A stretch of 64,000 nucleotides of DNA from positions 1 through 64,000 of the forward strand of contig JBDHAD010000003.1 in NCBI GenBank assembly GCA_039588215.1, written 5' to 3'. This document shows, one piece after another, positions 18,143 through 27,601 of this stretch (the stretch's first letter is position 1; each line of letters opens with the position of its first letter). The notes beneath the pieces are model-generated. The model was not told the DNA's origin and ran no database searches. It was given only the letters and a program-made list of their open reading frames with translations. The stretch is from JBDHAC01 sp039588215 (GTDB taxonomy: Bacteria; Gemmatimonadota; Gemmatimonadetes; Palauibacterales; Palauibacteraceae). The position numbers and the translations under genes were made by a program.

Positions 18143-19312
18143 GTGACGTCGATCGGTCTGACCCTGATCGGCCTGCCGCTCGTCCTGCTCCTGTACACGT
18201 ACGTAGGCTACCCGGCTCTACTGCGCTTGGGTGGGAGACGGAACGCGGTGCCCGTCGCGGCGGACCCCGGAGAATGGCCCCTCGCAAGCGTGTCGTTGCC
18301 GGCGTACAACGAGGAGGCCGTGATTCGCCAGACGCTCGAGGCGTGGCTCGCCGTCGACTACCCCACCGATGCGCTCCAAATCGTCGTGATCTCCGACGCC
18401 TCGACGGACGGCACCGATGAGATCGTCGAGGAATTCGAGGGCCGGGGCGTCGAACTGGTCCGGCTGAAGCAGCGGCGTGGGAAGACGGCGGCCGAGAACG
18501 CGGCAGCTCCCAGCTTGCGCGGTGAGATCATCATCAACACAGACGCCGCGGTGCGAGTTCGGCCCAACGCGCTGAAACCGCTCGTACGTGCGTTCCTCGA
18601 TCCGACGGTCGGAGTCGCCTCCGGGAGGGATGTCAGCGTCGGCACAGACAGCACGGTGGATAATGCCGGTGAAGCGGGATACGTCGGGTACGAGATGTGG
18701 GTGCGGCACCTCGAAACCCGAAACGGTGGGATCATCGGTGCGAGCGGTTGCTTTTACGCGATCCGCTCCGAGCTCCACAGAAAGCCGATTCCAGAGCATC
18801 TCAGCCGCGATTTCGCCAGCGCGCTCACGGCTCGCGAGAACGGCTTCCGGGCGGTCTCGGTCGACGAAGCGGTCTGTCTGGTGCCGCGAACCGGGTCGCT
18901 GCGAGCCGAGTTCAGACGGAAAGCCCGAACGATGGCCCGTGGGCTGGAGACGCTCTGGTACAAGCGACACCTTATGAACCCACTCCGGTACGGACGTTTC
19001 GCATTCATGCTGATGAGCCACAAGATGTGTCGCTGGCTGGTGCCGGTGACGCTGCCCCTGGCCGTGGGGGGACTGGCGTTGCTGGCCTCGGAGTATCTGG
19101 CGGCGCGAGTCCTTCTGCTGGCCGCGCTGGCCGGCACCGCCCTAGGCATCCTCGGCCTGCTCTGGCCCGATGGCAAACGGCGGCCCCCCGTCCTCGCGCT
19201 CATGGCGTACGGGGTCGGGGCAAACCTCGCAGCGCTGCTCGGTTGGCTTCGGGCGGTGCGCAGGCGAAAGGACGCCGTCTGGGAACCCACCCGCCGGCCC
19301 GGGCTTGGCTAG
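18143..19312 (+). CDS. GT2-family membrane glycosyltransferase
   Basis: 389 residues from GTG 18143 with a good ribosome binding site. An N-terminal membrane helix (LIGLPLVLLLYTYVGYPALL) precedes a GT-A domain: ASVSLPAYNEEAVIRQTLEA, IVVISDASTDGTDEIVEEF, IIINTDAAVRVRPNAL (the DxD-equivalent, as DAA), and RRKARTMARGLETLW near residue 255, a R/Q-x-x-R-W-like motif of processive or polymerising GT2 enzymes. Three hydrophobic helices close the protein. The lay-out resembles membrane GT2 enzymes that build exopolysaccharides or glycosylate lipid carriers. It converges on the Wzc gene, with a strong hairpin between them. Confidence 0.88.
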   Translation: MTSIGLTLIGLPLVLLLYTYVGYPALLRLGGRRNAVPVAADPGEWPLASVSLPAYNEEAVIRQTLEAWLAVDYPTDALQIVVISDASTDGTDEIVEEFEGRGVELVRLKQRRGKTAAENAAAPSLRGEIIINTDAAVRVRPNALKPLVRAFLDPTVGVASGRDVSVGTDSTVDNAGEAGYVGYEMWVRHLETRNGGIIGASGCFYAIRSELHRKPIPEHLSRDFASALTARENGFRAVSVDEAVCLVPRTGSLRAEFRRKARTMARGLETLWYKRHLMNPLRYGRFAFMLMSHKMCRWLVPVTLPLAVGGLALLASEYLAARVLLLAALAGTALGILGLLWPDGKRRPPVLALMAYGVGANLAALLGWLRAVRRRKDAVWEPTRRPGLG

Positions 19313-19348
19313 GTAAGCTACGTGAGCAGCCACTGCAACGCGGAAATG

Positions 19349-19386
19349 GCACCGGTGGCGAGCGCAGCGCGCACCGCCACCGGTGC
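19349..19386. terminator. Strong bidirectional hairpin between convergent GT2 and Wzc genes
   Basis: Perfect 12-bp inverted repeat, 19349-19360 and 19375-19386, with a 14-nt loop. It lies between two convergent stops (19312 and 19395), the expected place for a shared terminator. No T-run is present on either side. Confidence 0.7.
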
Positions 19387-19394
19387 ACTCCGCA

Positions 19395-21812
19395 TCAGGA
19401 TGCGGCTTCCACGTCCGCGTCCGCGTAGTAGTAGTGGACGTAGGACTCGTAATACGGCGAGGACTTCGGCATCGCGTTGAGCACGGCCCCTACGATCGGC
19501 AAGTGCACGTTGCCGAGCGTCTCGAGCTTCGCCCGCGCCAGATCCTGCTTGGTCGCCCCCGCCCTCAGGACCAAGATCACCTTGTCGCAACCCTGCCCGA
19601 GCATCAACACGTCGGCCCCAGCCGCCAAGGGTGGGCCATCGATCACAATGACGTCGAACTGGCCTCGTAGGTCCTGCAGCAGGCCGTACATTGCCTCGCT
19701 CTCCAGTAGGTCCGCGTTGAATCCGCCCGGAGCTCCACGCGCGATCAGCGTCAGATTCTCAACGTCCACGTCCTGCAGGACGTCATCTAGCTTGGCTCGG
19801 CCCATGAGATAGTCGGTAAGCCCTGGCGAACGATGCCGGTCGAACATCTCCTGCGCGCGGCCACGGCGCGTGTCGCCGTCCAGTAAGACCGTCTTGTAGC
19901 CGGCGGTCGCGTAGGATATCGCGAGGTTGGCGGCCACCATCGACTTGCCTTCGCGGGGTGCCGGACTCGTGACCAGCGTGACCCCGTGGACTTTCCCATC
20001 CGCATGCGCGATTTGGGTGCGCAGCCCGCGGAAGGACTCGACGGCGACAAGTGCTGCCGGGCTCGCGGGATCCGGAGCCGCTTCGAGCCGCGGTACGACC
20101 CCCAGCACCGGGAGCCCAGTCGACGACGTTACCTGATCGGGATAGCGAATCCGCTTATCCATCATGTCGAAGACGAGAACGCCTGCGATGCCGAGTCCGA
20201 GGCTGCCCATTGAGAACAGGAAAATGATCCGCCCCGGCTTGTCGCCGAGCGGTGATCCCGGAGGCCAGGCCCGATCCAGCACCTCGATGCCGGGGCCGGA
20301 GGTCGCCTCCGCGAGCTCGGCTTGTTTTAGCCGCAGGAGCAGCGAGTTGTGCAGCGTTGCCGCGTGGTCTACCTCACGCTGATAGCGAGCGCCCCGGATC
20401 GTGCGTGTCGGTATCTCTCGCAGCTGGGCGCTCCGGGCCTCGACTTGCCGGCTGAGTATCTGAATCTGGTTCTCCATCTCCGACTCGAGGCGGGAGAGCG
20501 CGGCAGGAATGATCGAGCCCCGAAGATCGGAGATCTCGCTCGACAGCTGCGTGACCGACGGAAAATCCTCCGTGTAGGTGTACAGTAGCGATCGCCTCTG
20601 GTTCTGTTTGCTCTGCAGGTCCTGAATAGCCGATTGGAGCTCGCCAGATCGACTGACCGAAGGGACCAGTTGCAGGGCGAGGAGATTCGGCTCTTCCCCG
20701 GCCAGCAGCGAGCCCTCGATTTGCCGGAGCTGATCGAGGTCATACGCCAGCTGGTCAGCCTGGAGCTTGTTCTGCTGGAACACCTCGAACACCGGATCCC
20801 GTTGTCCCGAAGAGGTCGTGCCTCCGGCCGGAAGCGGCGTGATCATCGGCTCGGAAGGGAGCGTAATCGCGGCGATCCGGTGATTCTCCAGCGTCAGTTC
20901 GGCACCCTGGAGGCGGTCCAGGGTGAACCCCGTCTGCTCTCGCAGCATCTCGACTTCTTCACGGATCTTTTGCTTCTTCAGATCGTTCGCGACCTTGATG
21001 AACTGCTCAGCCAAGGTGTTCAGGATCGGTGCGGCTTCCTCGGGATCATCCCAGGTGATCGAAGCCCGGATGATGCTCGAGTTGGGGTTGTACGTGACGT
21101 CCAAGCCGCCCGACAGCTTGAACACGGCCTCACGGGCCGAGCTCAACCTGAAGCGTATTTCGGATTCGGACGCCTGTTGGAGCAAGTCCTCGGCTGGCAG
21201 CCAAGAGAATCCCGCAGCGGCGCCGATTGGCTCTCCGATCCTCCCGGTCTCGACCCGACCATCACCATCGCGGTCGAGTGACCACGTGCCGTTCGAATGG
21301 ACCGCGAGCGCGTAGGTACCCGGCACGAGGTCAGGACCTACCTGCAGGTCGCGCAGCACGCCCCGATCCAGGTCCTCGGGCCCCAGCACGCCGACCTGAA
21401 GTGCGAGCTTCTCGACCACCGGCACGAGCACGGCCCGGCTGGTAATGACGTCGGTCCAGCCCTCGCCTTGAAGGAGGACACCGGCCTGAGTCTGGGCGGG
21501 TGCTCCCTGTCGCGCGGGCTGCTCCTCCAGCCAGATCCGTGTGAATGTGGAGTACTCACGGGGAATGATGCGCACGGCAACCCCCCATCCGAGCGCTGTC
21601 CCCAGAACCAGAGTGGCCAAGATCCACCACTTCCGCTGCCACAAGAGCTTGATGATTCGCTCCCAGTCGGTGCCTTCCGACGGGGTCTGCCAAGCGTAGC
21701 CCGCGTAATCCGGATATTGGGTGTGGCTAGCGGTGAGCTCGCCATCGACTACATACGGGACCGGGATGCCTTCCGGAGTTTGATTCGTCTCGCTCAACCC
21801 ATCCGTCTCCAA
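19395..21812 (-). CDS. Wzc-like polysaccharide co-polymerase and BY-kinase
   Basis: 805 residues from TTG 21812; TTG 21797 is an alternative with a better-spaced GGAG. A Wzz-type chain-length domain begins with a membrane helix near 58-78 (WWILATLVLGTALGWGVAV). A long periplasmic coiled-coil region with the GNVR-like segment follows, then helix 2 near 535 (IIFLFSMGSLGLGIAGVLVF). The cytoplasmic tyrosine-kinase domain has Walker A SPAPREGKSMVAANLA near 620, Walker A' TVLLDGDTRRGRAQ and Walker B VIVIDGPPLAAGADVL. The C-terminus carries a tyrosine cluster (YYESYVHYYY), the autophosphorylation tail that tunes polymer length. Full fusion of both halves is the proteobacterial-type arrangement. No Wza/OPX exporter gene is in the window. 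Confidence 0.93.
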   Translation of the reverse strand: METDGLSETNQTPEGIPVPYVVDGELTASHTQYPDYAGYAWQTPSEGTDWERIIKLLWQRKWWILATLVLGTALGWGVAVRIIPREYSTFTRIWLEEQPARQGAPAQTQAGVLLQGEGWTDVITSRAVLVPVVEKLALQVGVLGPEDLDRGVLRDLQVGPDLVPGTYALAVHSNGTWSLDRDGDGRVETGRIGEPIGAAAGFSWLPAEDLLQQASESEIRFRLSSAREAVFKLSGGLDVTYNPNSSIIRASITWDDPEEAAPILNTLAEQFIKVANDLKKQKIREEVEMLREQTGFTLDRLQGAELTLENHRIAAITLPSEPMITPLPAGGTTSSGQRDPVFEVFQQNKLQADQLAYDLDQLRQIEGSLLAGEEPNLLALQLVPSVSRSGELQSAIQDLQSKQNQRRSLLYTYTEDFPSVTQLSSEISDLRGSIIPAALSRLESEMENQIQILSRQVEARSAQLREIPTRTIRGARYQREVDHAATLHNSLLLRLKQAELAEATSGPGIEVLDRAWPPGSPLGDKPGRIIFLFSMGSLGLGIAGVLVFDMMDKRIRYPDQVTSSTGLPVLGVVPRLEAAPDPASPAALVAVESFRGLRTQIAHADGKVHGVTLVTSPAPREGKSMVAANLAISYATAGYKTVLLDGDTRRGRAQEMFDRHRSPGLTDYLMGRAKLDDVLQDVDVENLTLIARGAPGGFNADLLESEAMYGLLQDLRGQFDVIVIDGPPLAAGADVLMLGQGCDKVILVLRAGATKQDLARAKLETLGNVHLPIVGAVLNAMPKSSPYYESYVHYYYADADVEAAS

Positions 21813-22379
21813 TCCACAGCGGAACTGCGTCGCCGTTGGCTATCGAACGTGCAATCGTGGTCGGGACATCCGCCCGATCTCGCTCACCCGATCAGGGCTC
21901 CATAGTACCCCCGCCCTGGACAAGATCCGACGGGGCGATCACACGGCAAGAGTGGTGCCGCGGTGATGGTGTCCGAACATCAAACGTGAAGCGGGCTTAT
22001 GCGATTCGACAACTGGGCCCGCGAATCTGTCGCTCAACTGCTACACGTTGACCGGTGTAGTGGGGTGTCCACAGCGCTCGGATCTGCGAGGGCTCGGCGG
22101 AGCACCTGCATGTATCACCTCGGCGGAGCCGAAGTTCCCGCACAATCTGGGCATTGCGTCTTACCGCCGTCGCGATCCGTCCGGACTCCCCGACGATGGC
22201 GCACGTCTTGAAAAACTACCGCCTCGGAGATCGAATCCGCGATCCCGACCGATCGGCCTAGCGCCGCCCGGTTGATCACTGCCGCGCCGCGGCGGGAAGG
22301 ACACAAGGGACGTGCATACAGGGCAGTCGGCCCAGAACCGGACGCGCAGCTGGCCTCCGCCATCCCACCGAGGAGTTCG
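21813..22379. other. Divergent intergenic region upstream of Wzc and WecB genes
   Basis: About 567 bp between divergent starts. The frames in it show no family features. A good ribosome binding site (GAGGAG) sits just before the WecB start. I looked for a sigma-54 GG-N10-GC site because of the nearby enhancer-binding regulator and did not find a convincing one. Confidence 0.45.
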
Positions 22380-23522
22380 ATGAAAGTCGTTCATGTGGTA
22401 GGCGCTCGCCCGAACTTCATCAAAATCGCACCGATCATGCGCGCCCTCGGTCGGTTCGGCGTCGAGCAGTCCCTCGTGCACACCGGCCAGCACTACGATA
22501 GTCTGCTGTCCGAACACTTCTTCTCTGACCTGGAGATCCCGCGTCCCGATTTGAATCTGAGCGTGGGGTCCGGGTCGCACGCGGTTCAAACGGGTCGCAT
22601 GCTGATCGCCCTGGAACCCGTGCTCCAACGGTCGAGACCCGACTGGCTGCTCACCGTCGGTGACGTGAACTCGACGCTGGCCGGGGCACTCGTGGCATCG
22701 AAGCTGGGACTGCCGGTCGCGCACGTGGAGGCTGGTCTCAGAAGCGGTGACCGGAGGATGCCTGAAGAGATCAATCGGGTGCTGACGGATGCACTCGGCG
22801 AGGCCTTGTTCACTACGGAGCGCGCCGCCAACGAGAATCTGGTAGCCGAGGGGATCGACGCCGAGAGGATCCGCTTCGTCGGCAATGTGATGATCGACAC
22901 GCTCGACCGTTTTCGTCCGCGCGCCGCAGCTCGCGCGGTGCACGAGGCGTTGGGTTTGGACGCGGGTGAGTATCTCCTCGCCACGCTGCACCGCCCCGAG
23001 AACGTCGACGATCCGGAGCGCCTGGAGTCGCTACTGGACGCGCTTGGCGAGACGTCGCGGGCCTGCCGGCTGCCGGTCGTGCTTCCGCTGCACCCGCGCA
23101 CCTCGAGGAACGTCCGTGGCTTCGGTCTCGATCGCACACTACGCTCCCTGATCGTGCTCACCCCCCTCGGGTATCTGGACTTCCTGTGTCTGATGGACCA
23201 CGCGGCCGCCACACTGACGGATTCCGGCGGCGTGCAGGAGGAGACGACCGTGCTGGGAGTGCCGTGCATCACGCTGCGGGAGACGACGGATCGTCCCGTG
23301 ACGCTGACCGACGGGACGAACCAGCTGTTCCACGGAGACCTGACCGATTTGCCGATCCTGGTTCGCTCACGCCTCGCGGAAGGGCGACGGCCATGCCGGC
23401 CTCCGCTGTGGGATGGTCGTGCGGCGGAGCGAATCGCGCACGCCGTAGCTCACGAGTTGCCCGAACGCAACGCTGCCCCACGCGAAGAGACGATCCGAAG
23501 TCTGGCAATCCAGGCGGTTTGA
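22380..23522 (+). CDS. wecB: UDP-N-acetylglucosamine 2-epimerase (non-hydrolysing)
   Basis: 380 residues from ATG 22380 with GAGGAG 6 nt upstream. It interconverts UDP-GlcNAc and UDP-ManNAc in the cytoplasm. Family motifs are clear: VVGARPNFIKIAPIMRAL at the N-terminus, HTGQHYDSLLSE, HVEAGLRSGDRRMPEEINR near 119-137, LHRPENVDD, and TDSGGVQEETTVLGVPC then TLRETTDRPVT near 280-305. The length fits the family. Together with the dehydrogenase at 32577-33971 it could supply UDP-ManNAcA for the exopolysaccharide. The gene stands alone in its orientation, with 500 bp before the regulator. Confidence 0.95.
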   Translation: MKVVHVVGARPNFIKIAPIMRALGRFGVEQSLVHTGQHYDSLLSEHFFSDLEIPRPDLNLSVGSGSHAVQTGRMLIALEPVLQRSRPDWLLTVGDVNSTLAGALVASKLGLPVAHVEAGLRSGDRRMPEEINRVLTDALGEALFTTERAANENLVAEGIDAERIRFVGNVMIDTLDRFRPRAAARAVHEALGLDAGEYLLATLHRPENVDDPERLESLLDALGETSRACRLPVVLPLHPRTSRNVRGFGLDRTLRSLIVLTPLGYLDFLCLMDHAAATLTDSGGVQEETTVLGVPCITLRETTDRPVTLTDGTNQLFHGDLTDLPILVRSRLAEGRRPCRPPLWDGRAAERIAHAVAHELPERNAAPREETIRSLAIQAV

Positions 23523-24019
23523 CACCCTCGACGCCCGCCCGCCCGCAGCCGACCCCGCGCTGAGCCGCTCGCCCCCACCTTCTGACACGCGGGCCGTGGT
23601 AAGCACGCTACATGACCCGGAACGAACCTCACCGACCGGTTTCACGGGATTCAAAAGGCGACTCCGTAGTGCCAGATCATGGCGCAGTTCTTGTACTTCA
23701 ACGCGCCTGACAATATGATTGGGACCCTTCATCCGGCCGCACGCCGTTGAGGGTCCAGAGTCGATTCGAGTGGTGGGGCACCCTGTAAGGCGCCGACTTG
23801 TGGGCTAAACTGCGTCAGCGACGCAACACGGTGCTTCCGAACGATGCTCGAGTGTAGCGTACCCGCTATGAATTCGGGCGAAAGGCCGCCCGGGCAGGTT
23901 GCACGAGGGTTGGAGCAACTTGCGACGTGGGTCGGGACTGATCAGCCAATCGGCTGGATCGGTCGCGGATCGCACCGAATCGACGGGGTCCTTGGCGGCG
24001 ACACAGCGGGAGATAGCGC
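23523..24019. other. Intergenic region before the two-component genes, no gene seen
   Basis: About 497 bp. Short frames here have no ribosome binding site or family features. A GGGAGA-type site is visible just before GTG 24020. Expected to contain the promoter of the regulator operon. Confidence 0.45.
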
Positions 24020-25555
24020 GTGCGAATCGAAGCGCCTGAGATTGCCGAAGAGCTGACCGACGAAGAGCTTGCGCTCGACGACCTCGAGGGCTCGGGGTCT
24101 GTCCTCCTTGGACCCGAGGAGCGTGCCAGCGTCCGGATCCTCGTGATTGACGACGAGCCGAGCATCCTCGAGAGCTGTGAGTCGGTTCTCACCGCCGACG
24201 GATACGAGTGCGAGTGCGAGCGTAAGGCGGAGGAGGCGCTCCATCGCCTGAAGAGCCAGGCCTACGACATCGTCCTGATCGACCAGAGCATGCCCCAGGT
24301 GCATGGCCTCGACATCCTCGCCGAGGTCAGACAGCGCTCCCCGGGCACGATCGCGATCATGATGACGGGACACGCCACGACGGAAGCCAGCATCCGAGCC
24401 ATCCAGGCGGGCGCGTGGGAGTATCTTCCGAAGCCGTTCACCGCGACACAGCTGCTGGTCGTGATCGGGCGAGCCGCGTATACGCTGCTGCGGGAGAGAA
24501 CCCTCTCGGACAGCGCGCGACGCGAGGGCGTTCTCGTCGACGGGAAGGTGAGGATCCTGGGCATCTCGAGCTCCATGCGAGGAGCCGTCCAGACGGCGCT
24601 GAAGGTCGCGAAGACCGACGCCACCGTGTTCATCACCGGTGAGAGCGGCACCGGGAAAGAACTCATCGCTCAGTACATTCACGGCGAGAGCAGGCGTTCC
24701 CGGAAGGCGTTCGTGGCGGTGAACTGCGCGGCGCTCCCCGCCGAGTTGCTCGAGTCGGAGATGTTTGGTCACCGGCGCGGGGCGTTCACGGGTGCGGTTC
24801 GCGACAAGCCGGGACTCCTCGAGGTGGCGGACCAGGGGACGTTCTTCCTCGATGAGCTCGCCGAGATGCCCCTGCCTCTGCAGGCGAAGCTACTGCGCGT
24901 ACTCCAGGACGGCGTGCTGCGGAGAGTCGGAAGCGAGAAGGACGACGCGGTCGTGGACGTCCGGTTCGTGTCCGCCACCAACCGCGACCCCGACTCGGCC
25001 CTGCGAGACGGCGCGCTGCGCAACGATCTGTATTATCGGCTTCGGGTCGTACCCATCCATCTGCCGCCCCTGCGCGAACGAGCGGAAGACATCCCAGTTC
25101 TGATCAAGCATTTCATCGATCACTTCTGGCGTCGCCATCAACTGCCCGGGGCGATTCCTCCGCGCCTTGCCCCGGGTGCGTTGGATCTACTCGTCCGATA
25201 CGAGTGGCCCGGAAACGTTCGGGAGCTGCAGAACGTGATCGAGCACCTCGTGGTGCTCTCCGATGCCGCGGAGACGATCGACAGGGATCGTCTCTCGATC
25301 CTGGACGATGGTGTGTCGTCGTCGGCGACCTCGTCGAGTCCGAGCTCGGTCTCGTCCATGATCGATTTTCACTCGCCATTCCACGAGGCGAAGGATTCGC
25401 TGATCGGAAGGTTCGAGCGAGAGTACCTGGCTCAGATCATCGCGCGCACCGCCGGGAACATGTCCGAGGCAGCGCGTCAGGCGGGGATCGACCGCACGAC
25501 GCTGTATCGCCTGATGGACAAGCACGAGCTGTCGAAGGACGCGTTCGTTTCATAA
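24020..25555 (+). CDS. Sigma-54-dependent response regulator (NtrC family)
   Basis: 511 residues from GTG 24020. The receiver domain (about 38-150) has RILVIDDEPSI (acidic pocket), IVLIDQSMP with phospho-acceptor Asp near residue 87, MMTGHA and LPKPF (switch Thr and Lys). The AAA+ domain (about 180-410) has Walker A GESGTGKE near 208, the sigma-54 contact motif GAFTGA near 254, Walker B GTFFLDEL, and the R-finger region ATNRD. A Fis-type helix-turn-helix closes it (EAARQAGIDRTTLYRLMDK). Phosphorylation should drive ATP-dependent opening of sigma-54 promoters. Its place directly beside the polysaccharide locus and before a histidine kinase suggests control of polymer production, as in PrsR of XrtA-type loci; that link is inference. 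Confidence 0.93.
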   Translation: MRIEAPEIAEELTDEELALDDLEGSGSVLLGPEERASVRILVIDDEPSILESCESVLTADGYECECERKAEEALHRLKSQAYDIVLIDQSMPQVHGLDILAEVRQRSPGTIAIMMTGHATTEASIRAIQAGAWEYLPKPFTATQLLVVIGRAAYTLLRERTLSDSARREGVLVDGKVRILGISSSMRGAVQTALKVAKTDATVFITGESGTGKELIAQYIHGESRRSRKAFVAVNCAALPAELLESEMFGHRRGAFTGAVRDKPGLLEVADQGTFFLDELAEMPLPLQAKLLRVLQDGVLRRVGSEKDDAVVDVRFVSATNRDPDSALRDGALRNDLYYRLRVVPIHLPPLRERAEDIPVLIKHFIDHFWRRHQLPGAIPPRLAPGALDLLVRYEWPGNVRELQNVIEHLVVLSDAAETIDRDRLSILDDGVSSSATSSSPSSVSSMIDFHSPFHEAKDSLIGRFEREYLAQIIARTAGNMSEAARQAGIDRTTLYRLMDKHELSKDAFVS

Positions 25556-25588
25556 CGGGTCGCTGAACACACTGAGTGGACCGCCGAT

Positions 25589-26677
25589 TTGAGCGCCGTG
25601 AGTACCGATCCTGAAGATGTCCCGCCGGGCGCACGCGCCCGACGAATTGGCGGTACCCCGGCCGCCCACCCCACTCGCCACCTCGACCGAGAAGCATGGT
25701 TGCACCTGGACCGCTTGCTACACGGTCTGCCACCGGACATCCGCCCGTTGGTCGAGCGCCTCCACGCGAGGTTGCGGCTCGAAGCCAATGTCGCGGGGCT
25801 CGAGCCTGGTATCGAGCCGATCCCGGACTCCGACTCGGTCGCCGCGGCGGCACGCGTAATTCGAGAGGCGATACACGATGCGTCGGAGCGCGGGGTTCCT
25901 CCGTCCAAAGTGCGGTTGCTCCACGGCCACCTGGATCGGGAGATAGCGAGCCTCACGGCCGGCTTGCTCGAGAAACGGAGCACCGAGACGCAGCGACTCC
26001 TGCGCGATATTTCACACGACATTCGGTCGCCACTGAACTCGATCCTGTTCCTGGCGGATGCCCTCACCAGCGAGCACGCGGGCGAGCTGAACGACGTGCA
26101 GCGCCGCCAGCTCGGGGTCCTTTACACGGCTGCGGTGTCGCTCGTCGGTCTGGTGAACGACGTGATCGACGCCGCGCGCCTCGGGGACGGATCGGAGATC
26201 CACGTCAGCTACGACTCGTTCTCCGTCGAAGGGGTTCTCAAGGAGGTCGAACGTCTCGTCGGCCCGCTCGCGCACCATCGGGAGGTCGCGCTCGGCTTCC
26301 GTCTGGAGACTCTCGGTCCACGGTCAGGGGATCGCCGACTGCTCACCCGGGTCCTGCTCAACCTCGTCACGAACGCCATACAGGTGGCGGACCGCGGGGG
26401 TCACGTGGATGTACGCGCGACGGAACAGGAAGAGGGGTGGTTCAGGATAGAAGTTGACGACGACGGTCCCGGAGGCGATCCGGACGAGTTACGCGGCCTG
26501 CTGGAGTCCGAAAGGACGGCGTCCGGCCTCGGTGGCCTGAAACGAGGCTGGACGAAGGGCCTCGGCCTGTCGATCAGTGCCCGGCTCGTGAGGGCGGCGG
26601 GTGGGGAGATCCGAGTGGACGCGGCGCCCGGCGACGGTTGCCACTTTACGGTCGACCTGCCGTTCGCGCGTCAGTAG
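25589..26677 (+). CDS. Soluble sensor histidine kinase
   Basis: 362 residues from TTG 25589; GTG 25598 is an alternative three codons in. The dimerisation/phosphotransfer helix has LLRDISHDIRSPLNSILFL with His near residue 144. The ATPase domain shows VLLNLVTNAIQVADRGG (N box), VDDDGPGGDP (G1) and GLGLSISARLVRAAGGEI (G2). No membrane helix or signal peptide is present, and the first 130 residues match no sensor domain I recognise, so the signal is presumably cytoplasmic or comes from a partner protein. It follows the NtrC-like regulator by 33 nt and is its obvious cognate kinase. Confidence 0.9.
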   Translation: MSAVSTDPEDVPPGARARRIGGTPAAHPTRHLDREAWLHLDRLLHGLPPDIRPLVERLHARLRLEANVAGLEPGIEPIPDSDSVAAAARVIREAIHDASERGVPPSKVRLLHGHLDREIASLTAGLLEKRSTETQRLLRDISHDIRSPLNSILFLADALTSEHAGELNDVQRRQLGVLYTAAVSLVGLVNDVIDAARLGDGSEIHVSYDSFSVEGVLKEVERLVGPLAHHREVALGFRLETLGPRSGDRRLLTRVLLNLVTNAIQVADRGGHVDVRATEQEEGWFRIEVDDDGPGGDPDELRGLLESERTASGLGGLKRGWTKGLGLSISARLVRAAGGEIRVDAAPGDGCHFTVDLPFARQ

Positions 26678-26681
26678 GAGC

Positions 26682-26731
26682 CCCCCTCACGCGAGACCTC
26701 TTCCAGTTTGGCCGGAGAAGCGTCGAGGGGG
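26682..26731. terminator. Weak inverted repeat between convergent kinase and methyltransferase genes
   Basis: Seven-base arms (CCCCCTC at 26682, GAGGGGG at 26725) in the 57-bp gap between two convergent stops. The loop is long, so this is only a candidate bidirectional terminator. Confidence 0.3.
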
Positions 26732-26734
26732 AGA

Positions 26735-27601
26735 TCATGAAGGCTTCCTGAGTGTCAGAAATGCGGCCATCGGGTGAGCGTCGGGAGAGCCGTCCACCTG
26801 ACGGAGGAAGACGAGCGAGAGCACAGGCTCCAGCGGCGACACAAACATCCGCGTGGCTAATCGTAGGCGGTTCAGCCTGCTCTCGATGCGCACGGTCGTC
26901 TCGCCCCATATCTCGAGGTCGACCAGCTCAGCCCCACTCGGCCCGATCAGACGGGACTGCAGCGTTTCGTGATCATAATGCCGCTCGAAGAACACGGGCT
27001 CGTCGCCCTTCTGCTTGCGCTCGTATACGTCCTCATTTAAGAAGCTCTCGCGGTATCGTGGGGCGAATGGCACTGTAGCGACGACCAGGCCGCCTGGTTT
27101 TGTCGTTCGCAGGATCTCCCGAATGGCGCTCGTGTCTCCTTCTCCCGGGATATGCTCGAGCACGGAGATCGAGTACGCAGCGTCGAAAGTGTCGGGACGA
27201 TGTGGGATGGAGCGACCGTCAATCACCGCCGACAGCAGGCACGGGCCGGCTTCGGTCAGTCCCTGAGCCCTTGCGGACCGCTTGCCGAGCTGCACCGCCT
27301 CGGGGAGTATGTCGGAGGCGACGACGTTGAAGCCGCGGTGTCGGGCCAGAATTGTGGCCAGATCCTTCGGGCTGCCGAGGTCAAACACGAGATGGCCCAG
27401 GTGCGGTGCAAGCCGCCGCAATGCGTACGCGAACTCGGCGGTCCGCCAATAGCTGACGGGGAGAACGAGGCGTTTTAGTCCAAGAACGGGCTCGCGCCGT
27501 AGGGATGACAGGCCGATTCGAATCCCGGCCGCCCATATTCGGGCGGCGGTGGGTCGGTGGGTCGAACGGGTTGATTGGGCCTGGGCCGGGACCGGGGTCA
27601 A
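26735..27601 (-). CDS. Class I SAM-dependent methyltransferase
   Basis: About 288 residues if TTG 27601 is the start. The frame is open back to 28024, but that part is Arg/Cys-rich, resembles no protein and overlaps the gene at 27942 on the other strand, so I exclude it. The Rossmann core shows HLVFDLGSPKDLATIL (a modified motif I with S for the usual G), VVASDILPEAVQ (acidic ribose-binding position), FDAAYSISVLEHIPGEGD and REILRTTKPGGLVVATVPFA. The type 11 methyltransferase fold with SVLEHI is typical. Substrate unknown; no partner gene is adjacent. It converges on the histidine kinase. Confidence 0.8.
   Translation of the reverse strand: MTPVPAQAQSTRSTHRPTAARIWAAGIRIGLSSLRREPVLGLKRLVLPVSYWRTAEFAYALRRLAPHLGHLVFDLGSPKDLATILARHRGFNVVASDILPEAVQLGKRSARAQGLTEAGPCLLSAVIDGRSIPHRPDTFDAAYSISVLEHIPGEGDTSAIREILRTTKPGGLVVATVPFAPRYRESFLNEDVYERKQKGDEPVFFERHYDHETLQSRLIGPSGAELVDLEIWGETTVRIESRLNRLRLATRMFVSPLEPVLSLVFLRQVDGSPDAHPMAAFLTLRKPS

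Noticed and set aside
3190..23522. Exosortase/PEP-CTERM type polysaccharide locus
   Set aside because: No exosortase, PEP-CTERM protein or PrsT-like TPR lipoprotein is seen in the window, so only the regulator resemblance remains.
21813..24019. Possible sigma-54 promoters near Wzc, WecB and the regulator
   Set aside because: Several GG and GC pairs were checked, but none had the required 24/12 spacing together with the surrounding consensus.
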